From contig DATJFH010000217.1 of the NCBI GenBank assembly GCA_035495815.1, positions 1 to 55,920 of the forward strand: a stretch of DNA of 55,920 bases. Direction: 5' to 3'. Under the pieces are notes generated by a model. The model worked only from the letters and a program-made list of their open reading frames with translations. It searched no databases and had not been told where the DNA came from. Numbering within the stretch: the first letter of the stretch is position 1; each line of letters starts with the position of its first letter. Source of the DNA: DATJFH01 sp035495815. GTDB taxonomy: Bacteria > Acidobacteriota > Terriglobia > Bryobacterales > Bryobacteraceae. Below, piece by piece: positions 17,144-24,793 of the stretch. The position numbers were made by a program, and so were the translations under genes.

Positions 17144-17999
17144 TTTCCATCGCCATTTCCGCGCGCCTGACACGCTCCCTGGAGAGCGCGATGACGGTGT
17201 TTTCTATGTGAGAACCGCTGGGGTAGACGTCCGGCGAATTACGAAGGCCGAACTTCAGATAAATCGGCGCCGCGACGCGGATCAGTTCCGGGATCTCATA
17301 GTAGCGAAGAAAACCGCCGATGTTGTCCGGCGCCTCGACGTAAAAATCGATAGGGACGTGAAGGGCCGCGCGAATGGCGGCGATTTGAGGAATCGTGAGG
17401 TCGGAGGGAATGTTGATGGTGTCGGCGCCGAGTGTCTCGAGGATCCGGGCGGAAGCGGGATTGGTCGGCGCCATCATCACCGACGTTTTGATGATCAACT
17501 CCGGCGGCAGCAGTCCGGTCGAGCGCTGGCGCGCGATCACCTCCAGTATCCCGATGTCGGAGATTAGCACGCTTCGCAGTCCCAGCCGGACGCCGCGCTT
17601 GAGGTCCTCCAGGGCGAAGACCAGCTGATCCGCCCCGCGCAATCCGAGGCCCAGCGTCCTGCCGGCGGCGGTGTAGGCCTGTGCCCCGATATCGTACGTC
17701 GCTCTCGGCCCGATGAAGAGATTCACTTCGATCGACGCCTTACGGCCGATCTCGACCATTTCGATGATCTCTTCGTCGGTCATGAGCATGATTCCGCTGC
17801 CCTGGCTGACGCGGTGCACCGGAACCCGCCGCCGGGCCGCTTCCGCCAGCAGGTGCTCGAGCGACCGAGGTCCTTCGGTGCTGGGGATCTCGATCCGGTA
17901 CTGTCCTCCATCGGGGAAGCGCAAGCTGGAGGAGGGCGCGTTGACGGCGTCGCCCCCGGGCAGACCCATTGTCCGCAGAAATTCTCGCGAACTTTTCAT
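17100..17999 (-). CDS. U32-peptidase-like TIM-barrel protein
   Basis: 299 residues resembling proteins filed under the U32 (collagenase-like) family: 'RVPVHRVSQGSGIMLMTDEE', 'EVNLFIGPRATYDIGAQAY', 'SVLISDIGILEVIAR', and barrel strands ending in 'DTINIPSDLTIPQIAAIR' and 'PIDFYVEAPDNIGG'. No conserved Cys pair or classical protease motif is visible. Many U32-like proteins take part in RNA or cofactor hydroxylation rather than proteolysis, so the true activity is open. It overlaps the end of homoserine kinase by 4 bp (ATGA) on the same strand, suggesting co-expression with amino-acid biosynthesis. Confidence 0.65.
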   Translation of the reverse strand: MKSSREFLRTMGLPGGDAVNAPSSSLRFPDGGQYRIEIPSTEGPRSLEHLLAEAARRRVPVHRVSQGSGIMLMTDEEIIEMVEIGRKASIEVNLFIGPRATYDIGAQAYTAAGRTLGLGLRGADQLVFALEDLKRGVRLGLRSVLISDIGILEVIARQRSTGLLPPELIIKTSVMMAPTNPASARILETLGADTINIPSDLTIPQIAAIRAALHVPIDFYVEAPDNIGGFLRYYEIPELIRVAAPIYLKFGLRNSPDVYPSGSHIENTVIALSRERVRRAEMAMEIISRFCPEAVMSPR

Positions 18000-18907
18000 C
18001 CTTCGACTCCTTCCCGCAGCCGGTAGCCGTGCTCGTCAATGCTTGCCACCAGAGCTTCGGACGTATGCCCGTGCAGCGCAAGGACCTGCCGGACCAGGTC
18101 GCAGACCTGTTCGGAGCCGCGCTCGTAGAACACGATGATGGACGGGCCGGCGCCGCTCAGCGCGCACCCGAGCAACCCCGGCGCCCGGAGCATCAGGATG
18201 TCGCTCAACCCGGGCGCGAGATGAGCACGGTAGGACTGATGGAAGCGGTCTTCGAGCGCCGTCGGGAAGGCGCTCACCGTCCCGGTAGCCAGCGCCGCGA
18301 CCAGCAGAGCCGCGCGCTGCACGTTGAAAATAGCGTCCGCGCGGGAGTAGCAGTCCGGTAGCACGGCGCGGGATTCGGACGTAGGCAGCCTGAAATCCGG
18401 CGCCACGATTCCGATCCCGAAACGCGGCGAGATCTCGAGACGAACCGCCCGCGCGCCCCCGCCGCCGTCGATGGCGCTGGCGACAAGGGACCCGAGTACG
18501 CAGGCAGCGACGTTGTCGGGATGTCCCTCCAGCCGCGCCGCCTCGTCCAGAATGCGCGGGCGCTTCCATCCCAAACCCAGCAGTCGGTCCGCTATCACGA
18601 CGCCCGCGGTCAGCGCCGCCGCGCTCGAGCCGAGTCCCTTGCCCAGGGGAATGTCGTTATGGACTTCAAGCTCGACGGGCGCGATCGGAAGTCCGGTGTC
18701 GGAAGCGACGGCCAGGGCAGTTTGCCAGATGAGGTTGTCCGCTCCAGTGGAGATGGCGGCGCTGTCGCGCCCGGTGATTTTTATCGACAGCCTGTCGCTT
18801 GGCCGGAAACGGCAGTCGAGATAGATGCCGAGAGCCAGGCCGAGGGCGTCGAATCCAGGTCCCAGATTCGCGCTCGACGCAGGAACCCGGAGCGAGGTCC
18901 AGCTCAT
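17996..18907 (-). CDS. thrB: Homoserine kinase
   Basis: 303 residues of the GHMP kinase superfamily. Motif 1 is 'VPASSANLGPGFDALGLAL'. The ATP-binding motif 2 is 'PLGKGLGSSAAALTAGVVIA'. Motif 3 is 'GCALSGAGPSIIVFYERGS'. This order and length fit ThrB, which makes O-phosphohomoserine from homoserine and ATP for threonine synthesis. Other threonine genes (hom, thrC) are not in the window. A purine-rich 'AAGGGAAGGTGGC' precedes the ATG at 18907. A 43-codon ORF ends across this ATG (see findings). The downstream U32-like gene overlaps by 4 bp. Confidence 0.92.
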   Translation of the reverse strand: MSWTSLRVPASSANLGPGFDALGLALGIYLDCRFRPSDRLSIKITGRDSAAISTGADNLIWQTALAVASDTGLPIAPVELEVHNDIPLGKGLGSSAAALTAGVVIADRLLGLGWKRPRILDEAARLEGHPDNVAACVLGSLVASAIDGGGGARAVRLEISPRFGIGIVAPDFRLPTSESRAVLPDCYSRADAIFNVQRAALLVAALATGTVSAFPTALEDRFHQSYRAHLAPGLSDILMLRAPGLLGCALSGAGPSIIVFYERGSEQVCDLVRQVLALHGHTSEALVASIDEHGYRLREGVEG

Positions 18908-19070
18908 GCCACCTTCCCTTGGGGGCTATCCCGGTGCCCACCATCCGGCAGGATAGCGTGGATCCATCTCGCGGCGGATTGGAGCAGGGGATTCGAGTCT
19001 GGCTGCATCGGTCTGCTCCGCGAGGGGCGGGCCATCCAGCCTGCCCCGCCTGTTTGTTCTGTGCGACACA

Positions 19071-20084
19071 CTAGGCCAGCGCTACCTTTTCGCCGGTCCG
19101 GCAGGATCGGTACACGGCGGCCACGATCTCCAGCGCCTGCAATCCTTCCTCGCCGCCTACCAGCGGCTTGCGACCCGTCCTGATCGCTTCACCGAAATCG
19201 CGAAACTGACGCTCGAACGGTTCGGTCGAAATCGCCATCGGATCGGACGCGCCGGAGGCCACTTCGCGCGCCAGCGGGGCAGGCTCGCCCGAATCGTTTT
19301 CCACATCCCAGGTGGTCAGCTTGTCGCCGGATATCACCGCAGTGCCCTTGGTTCCGTGGAATTCGGTGCGTTCCGTATATCCCGGCCAGAAAGCGGTCGA
19401 CGCCTGAATCACGCCGGTCGCTCCGTTCGTGTAGCGCACCACCGCGTTGACCACGTCTTCGGACTCGATCTTGTGCAGGGCCCCGAGCTGCCAGTAGCCG
19501 AACAGTTCCTTCACAGGTCCGGAGAGCCAGCGCAGGATGTCGAGCTGATGGATGGCCTGGTTGATCAGCGCGCCCCCGCCCTCGGTCGCCCAGCTGCCCT
19601 TGATGGGCCGCGAATAATAAGCCGCCGAGCGATGCCATTTGACGTAGCAGTCGCACTGCAGCAGCTTGCCCAGACGCCCGGCGGCGATTGCCCTGTGCAG
19701 AAACTGGCTGGAATCGTCGAAACGGTGCTGGCTGACGACGCCGAGAACGATGCCCGCCTTCTTGGCCGTCTCGATCATCGCCCGCGCCGTTTCGGGCGTC
19801 GTGGAGATCGGCTTTTGCACCTGAACGTGTTTCCCGGTTTGTGCGCAGATTTCAATGGGCTGCAACCGGAAGTCGGGGAAGGTGCACACGTCCACGTAAT
19901 CCACCTTGGGATGGCGGCAGACCTCTTCGTACGTCTTCACGAACTCGACGCCGTACTGCTCGGCGAATTTCCGGCCTGCCGGCTCGTAAACGTCCGTGCA
20001 CACGGTCAGTTCGTATCCGATATTCCGGTACGCCTCCGCATGTTTATGCGAGATGGCTCCGGTCCCGATCATTCCGACTCTCAA
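19071..20084 (-). CDS. Gfo/Idh/MocA family NAD(P)-dependent oxidoreductase
   Basis: 337 residues. The N-terminal Rossmann domain has 'VGMIGTGAISHKHAEAY' and 'VQVQKPISTTPETARAMIE', the family 'EKP'-equivalent with catalytic Lys. The C-terminal GFO_IDH_MocA domain shows 'WATEGGGALINQAIHQLDIL' with the conserved Asp/His region that orients sugar or inositol substrates. It predicts redox of a sugar, sugar acid or inositol hydroxyl. No Tat signal is present, unlike many paralogues in this phylum, so it is probably cytoplasmic. The start is a TTG at 20084, supported by AAGGAG 6 nt upstream. It follows a cupin and a DUF1080 gene on the same strand. Confidence 0.87.
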   Translation of the reverse strand: MRVGMIGTGAISHKHAEAYRNIGYELTVCTDVYEPAGRKFAEQYGVEFVKTYEEVCRHPKVDYVDVCTFPDFRLQPIEICAQTGKHVQVQKPISTTPETARAMIETAKKAGIVLGVVSQHRFDDSSQFLHRAIAAGRLGKLLQCDCYVKWHRSAAYYSRPIKGSWATEGGGALINQAIHQLDILRWLSGPVKELFGYWQLGALHKIESEDVVNAVVRYTNGATGVIQASTAFWPGYTERTEFHGTKGTAVISGDKLTTWDVENDSGEPAPLAREVASGASDPMAISTEPFERQFRDFGEAIRTGRKPLVGGEEGLQALEIVAAVYRSCRTGEKVALA

Positions 20085-20151
20085 ATGGCTCTCCTTACCA
20101 GAATTATGCAGTATAGCTTAGGATTTGGATGGCTCACGCGGCAGCCGGATG

Positions 20152-20586
20152 TCACCGGTCGCGGCCCAGCGCCAGCACGAAGTAATTGGCCCGGCCGGCG
20201 CCGACGTTGCGCCAACCATGCTCCTCGCCCGAGGCCACGTAGGCGATCGAACCCGGCCCCAGAGTGGAGACCCGTCCGGCGATGGTGACTTCGAGCGTCC
20301 CCTCGTGAATCATGATCATCTCTTCGTGGGTGTGGTGATGCGGCGGATGGGGCGCCATGCCCGGCCCGAGCTCGGTCATGTGCAACTCGACCGGAAATCC
20401 GGTATGAGTCTCGCCCTTCAGGACCGCCCTCTGGCGGTTCGAACCGTTGACCTTGACCGGCAGATCCGGATACGAGTAAGTCCTGGACGGCAGGGCCGCC
20501 GATTGCGCCCTGGCGGAAGCAGCCGCCAGCGCCGGGAGAAGCAGGCTCAAGTCTCTGCGGGAGTAGTTCACCCCCGCAGTGTACAC
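20152..20586 (-). CDS. Exported cupin-domain protein
   Basis: 144 residues with a twin-arginine-like N-terminus 'NYSRRDLSLLLPALAAASAR'. A single cupin barrel carries the metal-site histidines in 'PHPPHHHTHEEMIMIHEGTL' and the second motif in 'IAYVASGEEHGWRNVG'. Such small periplasmic cupins often accompany sugar oxidoreductases in Acidobacteriota, with isomerase, dioxygenase or binding roles. The start is a GTG at 20586; a GTG 15 bp further in (20571) gives a more typical short signal peptide and cannot be excluded. It begins 9 bp after the end of the DUF1080 gene. Confidence 0.82.
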   Translation of the reverse strand: MYTAGVNYSRRDLSLLLPALAAASARAQSAALPSRTYSYPDLPVKVNGSNRQRAVLKGETHTGFPVELHMTELGPGMAPHPPHHHTHEEMIMIHEGTLEVTIAGRVSTLGPGSIAYVASGEEHGWRNVGAGRANYFVLALGRDR

Positions 20587-20595
20587 CCGATTCAG

Positions 20596-21399
20596 CTACT
20601 TGACCCTAATCTTGATGTCGCGGAACCAGGCCTCGTCCCCATGGTTCTGGAGCGAAATCGGACAGTTCGCCTTGGGCGGTTTGGTCAGAAGCTCGTGAAC
20701 GGCGGGAACGATAGACCAGCGCTTGCCGACCGCCTCCATGGCGGCCGGAGAATCCAGAGTCGTATCCACCACCTTCACGCCGTTCAGCCAGTGCTCGACA
20801 TGCTTTCCCCGCAGCACAATACGGCCGTGATTGAACTCGCCCACGGGCCGCGCCGCCGGTTTTGACGGGACCACTATGTCATAGAGCGCGCCGGCGGTAT
20901 GCTTTGGATTGCTTTTGGCGTCCGTGTTGTTCTTGTCGTCGGTCAACTGGTATTCGAACCCGATCACGTAGTCCTCGCCTTCCGCCGGGCGGCGGCGGGA
21001 CCGGTTCTGAAACGTGCGCTGCACGCTCGCTTCGAACTGCTCCCCCTTCAACCGGGGCAGTATAAACAGGTGATCCTGAATGCGGTACTTCACTCCGCTA
21101 TTGCCCTCGGGGGAAATACGCCAGTCGAAGACCAGCTCGAAATCGCGAAATGTCCGGATTGTGAACAGGTCTTCCCGGATGCGCGGATTGCGGCGGGATT
21201 TGAGACAGCCGTCCTCGACGGTCCAGGAGTCGCCCGGAGGCGTCAGGCCGCGCGGATCCACCCAGCCGTTCATCGTCTTACCGTCAAACAGAAGAAGCCA
21301 GCCGCCGGCTTTCTCCTCTGGAGTCAGGGTATTGGTCGCGCCCTGAGCCCCGAACGTGAGGATCAGGACCGCCGCGAATGTCGCGTAATTTTTCACCAT
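20596..21399 (-). CDS. Secreted DUF1080 (3-keto-disaccharide hydrolase-like) protein
   Basis: 267 residues from the ATG at 21399, followed by a signal peptide 'YATFAAVLILTFGAQG'. The frame extends 52 codons further upstream, but that part shows no family features. The DUF1080 (concanavalin-like jelly-roll) hallmarks are 'LLFDGKTMNGWV', 'WTVEDGCLKSR', 'FELVFDWRISPEGNSGVKYR' and 'ISLQNHGDEAWFRDIKIR'. The family includes hydrolases of 3-keto-glycosides and many uncharacterised members. Together with the following cupin and Gfo/Idh genes it suggests oxidation-coupled sugar breakdown, which is an inference from context. Confidence 0.85.
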   Translation of the reverse strand: MVKNYATFAAVLILTFGAQGATNTLTPEEKAGGWLLLFDGKTMNGWVDPRGLTPPGDSWTVEDGCLKSRRNPRIREDLFTIRTFRDFELVFDWRISPEGNSGVKYRIQDHLFILPRLKGEQFEASVQRTFQNRSRRRPAEGEDYVIGFEYQLTDDKNNTDAKSNPKHTAGALYDIVVPSKPAARPVGEFNHGRIVLRGKHVEHWLNGVKVVDTTLDSPAAMEAVGKRWSIVPAVHELLTKPPKANCPISLQNHGDEAWFRDIKIRVK

Positions 21400-21484
21400 T
21401 ACACAGTAGCGCAGAGAGGCCGCGATTAGAATAGGAGCAGGGCGTTGCACTGAGTTCGACGAGGGCGCCACACAACGGAGCAGC

Positions 21485-22690
21485 ATGAAACGTTCCGGCT
21501 CAGCCGACCTGCCGCTGCACGGAGGGCACGTGCCCGCCTGGCTGGCGGAGCGCATGACCCTCTTGGGCGCGGCGATCTCGGAAAGCGTTATCCTGCGTTA
21601 CGGCGCGCCGGAGCTGCTCTCGCGGCTCAGCGACCCGTTCTGGTTCCAGGCGCTCGGAGCCGTGATGGGCATGGACTGGCATTCCTCCGGAATCACGACG
21701 TCCGTCCTGGGCGCGCTGAAGCGTGGTCTGAACCCCCGAGCCGAGGAACTCGGCATCTATGTTTGCGGCGGCCGCGGACGCCATTCCCGCAACACTCCGT
21801 CCGAATTGCGCGTGGTGGCCGACCGCCGGAGCCTCGATGGCGACCTCCTGGTCCGCGCCAGCCGGCTGACCGCAAAAGTGGACAACAATGCCGTCGCCGA
21901 CGGGTTTCAGATCTACCTGCACGGCTTCATCGTGAGCGCCGCGGGCGACTGGGCAGTCGTGCAGCAGGGAATGAACGAGGCAAGCGGCCTGGCGCGACGC
22001 TACCACTGGCACTCGGCGTCGGTTCGCGATTTCACGTCCGAGCCGCACACCGCCATCGTCGGCGAGCCATCCGGCGAAATCATGAACCTGGTGGATAACC
22101 AGGCAAAGCCGGCTCAGAACGCGATGCTTGCCATCGTACGAGACCATCCGGACGCCACCCTCCAGGAAGCCCGCCGACTGGTCATGCCCCGCCATCACGA
22201 CGTGCGTGCGGAGAACGTGGACCTGAAGCGGCTCGGTGCAATTCTGGCGGCAGCCTACGAGCGGGAGTTCCGCGATTTCGCGTCGCTGCTCCTGATGGAG
22301 AATCTTGGCCCGCGCACGCTGCAGTCTCTGGCGCTGATTGCCGAAGTGGTCCACGGCGCTCCGAGCCGCTTTTCCGACCCGGCGCGCTTCTCTTTCGCGC
22401 ATGGAGGCAAGGACGGGCATCCGTTCCCGGTTCCACTCAGGACGTACGACGAATCCATCGCCGTGCTTCGGCGCTCCCTCGATGCGGCGAAACTGGGTGG
22501 CGCGGAAAAAAGCGGTGCGCTCGAACGGCTGGACCGGTTCATCGGCGCCATCGAAAAGGACAGTGCGCCGGAAGCGAACTTTGACGTCATCCTCGCCCAT
22601 GAGCGGGCGATTTCGCCGCAACTGGACGGACGTACCGCCGCTAAACGGCAGCAGGTGGAGAAATCGAGACAGCTATCCTTGTTCTCGTAA
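21485..22690 (+). CDS. DUF763 family protein
   Basis: 401 residues. The start 'KRSGSADLPLHGGHVPAWL' and following 'ERMTLLGAAI', 'LSDPFWFQALGAVMGMDWHSSG', 'TSVLGALKRGLNP' and 'GIYVCGGRGRHSRNTP' are the family signature. 'HWHSASVRDFTSEPHTAI' and 'ENLGPRTLQSLALIAEVVHG' (helix-hairpin-helix-like) follow. DUF763 is better known from archaea and thermophiles. The HhH-like element suggests nucleic-acid contact, but no activity is established. It is a single gene with no operon partner, divergent from DUF1080. The ATG lies 82 bp from that gene's stop-side start. Confidence 0.85.
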   Translation: MKRSGSADLPLHGGHVPAWLAERMTLLGAAISESVILRYGAPELLSRLSDPFWFQALGAVMGMDWHSSGITTSVLGALKRGLNPRAEELGIYVCGGRGRHSRNTPSELRVVADRRSLDGDLLVRASRLTAKVDNNAVADGFQIYLHGFIVSAAGDWAVVQQGMNEASGLARRYHWHSASVRDFTSEPHTAIVGEPSGEIMNLVDNQAKPAQNAMLAIVRDHPDATLQEARRLVMPRHHDVRAENVDLKRLGAILAAAYEREFRDFASLLLMENLGPRTLQSLALIAEVVHGAPSRFSDPARFSFAHGGKDGHPFPVPLRTYDESIAVLRRSLDAAKLGGAEKSGALERLDRFIGAIEKDSAPEANFDVILAHERAISPQLDGRTAAKRQQVEKSRQLSLFS

Positions 22691-22777
22691 CGCGAACCTG
22701 CACGGGAATAAACGCAGCTACCCGCCAAAATCAGGCATTCAGCTAGTACTATCCGTACCCTCATTCTAGTAGACTAT

Positions 22778-22797
22778 AGCTCTCGGAGGAGAGAGCT
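22778..22797 (+). promoter_or_regulatory. Hairpin presenting the ribosome binding site in its loop
   Basis: AGCTCTC (22778-22784), a six-base loop GGAGGA, then GAGAGCT (22791-22797) form a perfect 7-bp hairpin ending 3 nt before the ATG at 22801. The Shine-Dalgarno sequence is exactly the loop. This may tune translation of the secreted Ig-domain protein, either exposing the site or blocking ribosome entry. Confidence 0.5.
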
Positions 22798-22800
22798 CAC

Positions 22801-24294
22801 ATGAAAAAACGCATCGGGATCGCGTTGATTCTGCTTGTGGAGGCTGGATCCATTCAGGCTGGCCCACCGACGATCGGCGCATGTCCCGTACTGCCGGCCG
22901 ACAATATCTGGAACACGCCCGTCGATCAGCTCCCTCTCGCCGCGAATTCCGCGACCTACGTCGCCACCATAGGTTCCGGCACATCCCTGAAGGCCGATTT
23001 CGGATCGGGGACGTACAACGGCGGCCCCATCGGAATTCCTTTTGTGACCGTTCCCGGAACTCAGACCAAATACCCGGCGACTTTCACCTATGCCGACGAA
23101 AGTGACGCCGGTCCGTACGCGGTTCCTCTCAACGCTCCGATCGAGGGCGGAAGCCAGAGTAACGGCGATCGCCATGCAATCTCCGTCGATATCGATAATT
23201 GCCTGCTCTACGAGCTGTACGGCGCATATCCGCAAACCTCCAGCTGGCAAGCAGGTTCCGGGGCAATCTTCAACTTCTTCTCGAATGCGCTGCGTCCCTC
23301 CGGCTGGACCTCGGCCGACGCCGCCGGATTACCTATCGTGCCGGGCCTTGTGCGCTACGATGAGGTCGCCGCAGGTGAGATTCGTCACGCCATCAGGCTC
23401 ACGGTTCCGCAGACCCGCCGGGCCTTCGTCTGGCCCGCTCGTCACTACGCCTCCAGCCTGACGGATCCGAAATATCCGGCGATGGGACAGCGTTTCCGGC
23501 TTCGGGCATCTTTTGATATCAGTAGCTTCTCGACTGAAAATCAAGTGATACTTAAGGCCCTGAAGAAGTACGGAATGATGCTCGCCGACAACGGATCGGC
23601 CTGGTTCATTACCGGCGCCCCGGACAGCCGTTGGAACAATACGGCGCTGAGCGATCTACGCCGAGTAGTGGGCTCTGATTTTGAGGCCGTCGACGTCTCC
23701 TCCTTGATGATCGATCCGAACTCCGGGCAGGCCCGCCAGACTTCGATCGCCGTAACCGTCAGTCCGTCGACAGCCAATTTAATGACGTCGGCGACGCAAC
23801 AGTTCACGGCGACGGTGCAGAACTCGGCCAATCAGTCGGTCACCTGGTCGGTGAACGGCACTCTCGGTGGAAACGGAACCGTTGGCTACATTGACACGGT
23901 TGGATTGTACTCCGCTCCTTCAACAGCTCCCAATCCGCCGACCGTAACAGTCGCCGCAACCAGTGTAGCCGCTCCCGGAGTTTCCGGGTCGGCCAGCGTC
24001 ACCATTCAGGGGCCGTCGGTGGTGACCGTCAACCTGACACCCGCCACAGCCTCGGTTCGTGTTCGGAAAACACAGCAATTCACGGCGACCGTGCAAGGCA
24101 CGACGAACACGTCAGTGACCTGGAAAGTGGACGGGATTCAGGGAGGAGATTCCACGCTGGGTACAATCAGCGCGTCCGGGCTCTACACGGCTCCGGGGAG
24201 CGTGCCGTCCCCGGCAACGGTCACGGTCAGCGCCACCAGCGTGGCGTCGCCGTCCGCATCTGCCAGCGCAACCGTGACGATCAAGCGGCGGTAA
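22801..24294 (+). CDS. Secreted protein with two C-terminal bacterial Ig-like domains
   Basis: 497 residues. A signal peptide (MKKRIGIALILLVEAGSIQA) is followed by a domain of about 300 residues that I cannot name ('CPVLPADNIWNTPVDQLPL', 'GDRHAISVDIDNCLLYELY', 'ALKKYGMMLADNGSAWFITG'). It is of a type seen in soil bacteria. Two similar Ig-like repeats follow (about 318-402 and 406-494), each running 'TVSPSTANL...QQFTATVQ', 'SVTWSVNG', 'LYSAPS', 'TVTVAATSVA', 'SASVTI'. Domains of this kind mediate extracellular stacking or carbohydrate binding. A role on extracellular polymers is an inference; catalytic residues are not recognisable. Confidence 0.7.
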   Translation: MKKRIGIALILLVEAGSIQAGPPTIGACPVLPADNIWNTPVDQLPLAANSATYVATIGSGTSLKADFGSGTYNGGPIGIPFVTVPGTQTKYPATFTYADESDAGPYAVPLNAPIEGGSQSNGDRHAISVDIDNCLLYELYGAYPQTSSWQAGSGAIFNFFSNALRPSGWTSADAAGLPIVPGLVRYDEVAAGEIRHAIRLTVPQTRRAFVWPARHYASSLTDPKYPAMGQRFRLRASFDISSFSTENQVILKALKKYGMMLADNGSAWFITGAPDSRWNNTALSDLRRVVGSDFEAVDVSSLMIDPNSGQARQTSIAVTVSPSTANLMTSATQQFTATVQNSANQSVTWSVNGTLGGNGTVGYIDTVGLYSAPSTAPNPPTVTVAATSVAAPGVSGSASVTIQGPSVVTVNLTPATASVRVRKTQQFTATVQGTTNTSVTWKVDGIQGGDSTLGTISASGLYTAPGSVPSPATVTVSATSVASPSASASATVTIKRR

Positions 24295-24300
24295 GGGCCG

Positions 24301-24726
24301 TCATGGGGCGGTGCGGATCGACCATGCTCCGGAGGCCGCTCCCGAGGCCCAGGTTCCGCTGACCACGGCTTGGACCGCCGATTGGAACAATTCCAACAGC
24401 GTCGACGTCTTCGACAGCGCGGGCGCCGCCGTCCATGTACCGGAATATGGGCCACCCTGGCCGGCGGTATTCGCTTGCCAGGCTCCACTCCAGGAATCGG
24501 CCGCCTTACTGGCCGACCATCCGCCGCCCGCCAGGATCTTGCCTGCCTGGTCTCTCAGGGTCCAGGTCCCGGTGATGCCGCCGCTTGCGTGCGGTTCAGC
24601 AGTCCACGTTCCGGCCAGGCTCATCCCGGCCGCGCTGTTGGCGCTCCATGTGCCGCGCACCTCCGCGGCGGAAACCACCGGGGCCGAGCCGGCGATGAGC
24701 GCTAACGCAGCAAACCAAAGAAACAT
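24301..24726 (-). CDS. Small secreted GTW-repeat protein
   Basis: 141 residues with a signal peptide ('FAALALIAGSAPVVSA'). The mature part is a run of about seven short beta-strand units around 'GTW(S/T)A': 'RGTWSANS', 'LAGTWTAEP', 'ITGTWTLRD', 'GGWSAS', 'WSGAWQAN', 'YSGTWTAAP', 'VSGTWASG'. The repeat spacing suggests a small beta-barrel or propeller-like fold with surface tryptophans. No family is recognised. It is convergent with the Ig-domain gene, with only 6 bp between the stops. Confidence 0.65.
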   Translation of the reverse strand: MFLWFAALALIAGSAPVVSAAEVRGTWSANSAAGMSLAGTWTAEPHASGGITGTWTLRDQAGKILAGGGWSASKAADSWSGAWQANTAGQGGPYSGTWTAAPALSKTSTLLELFQSAVQAVVSGTWASGAASGAWSIRTAP

Positions 24727-24793
24727 TTCTTCTCAAGCTACCAGATGGGAACTCGCCGGCGCGCGCTTTTCGAGCCGCGGTCGGGTAAGTATA

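Noticed and set aside
20596..21555. Longer start for the DUF1080 protein at 21555
   Set aside because: The extra 52 residues are Cys/Pro/Arg-rich with no signal peptide; the ATG at 21399 is followed directly by one.
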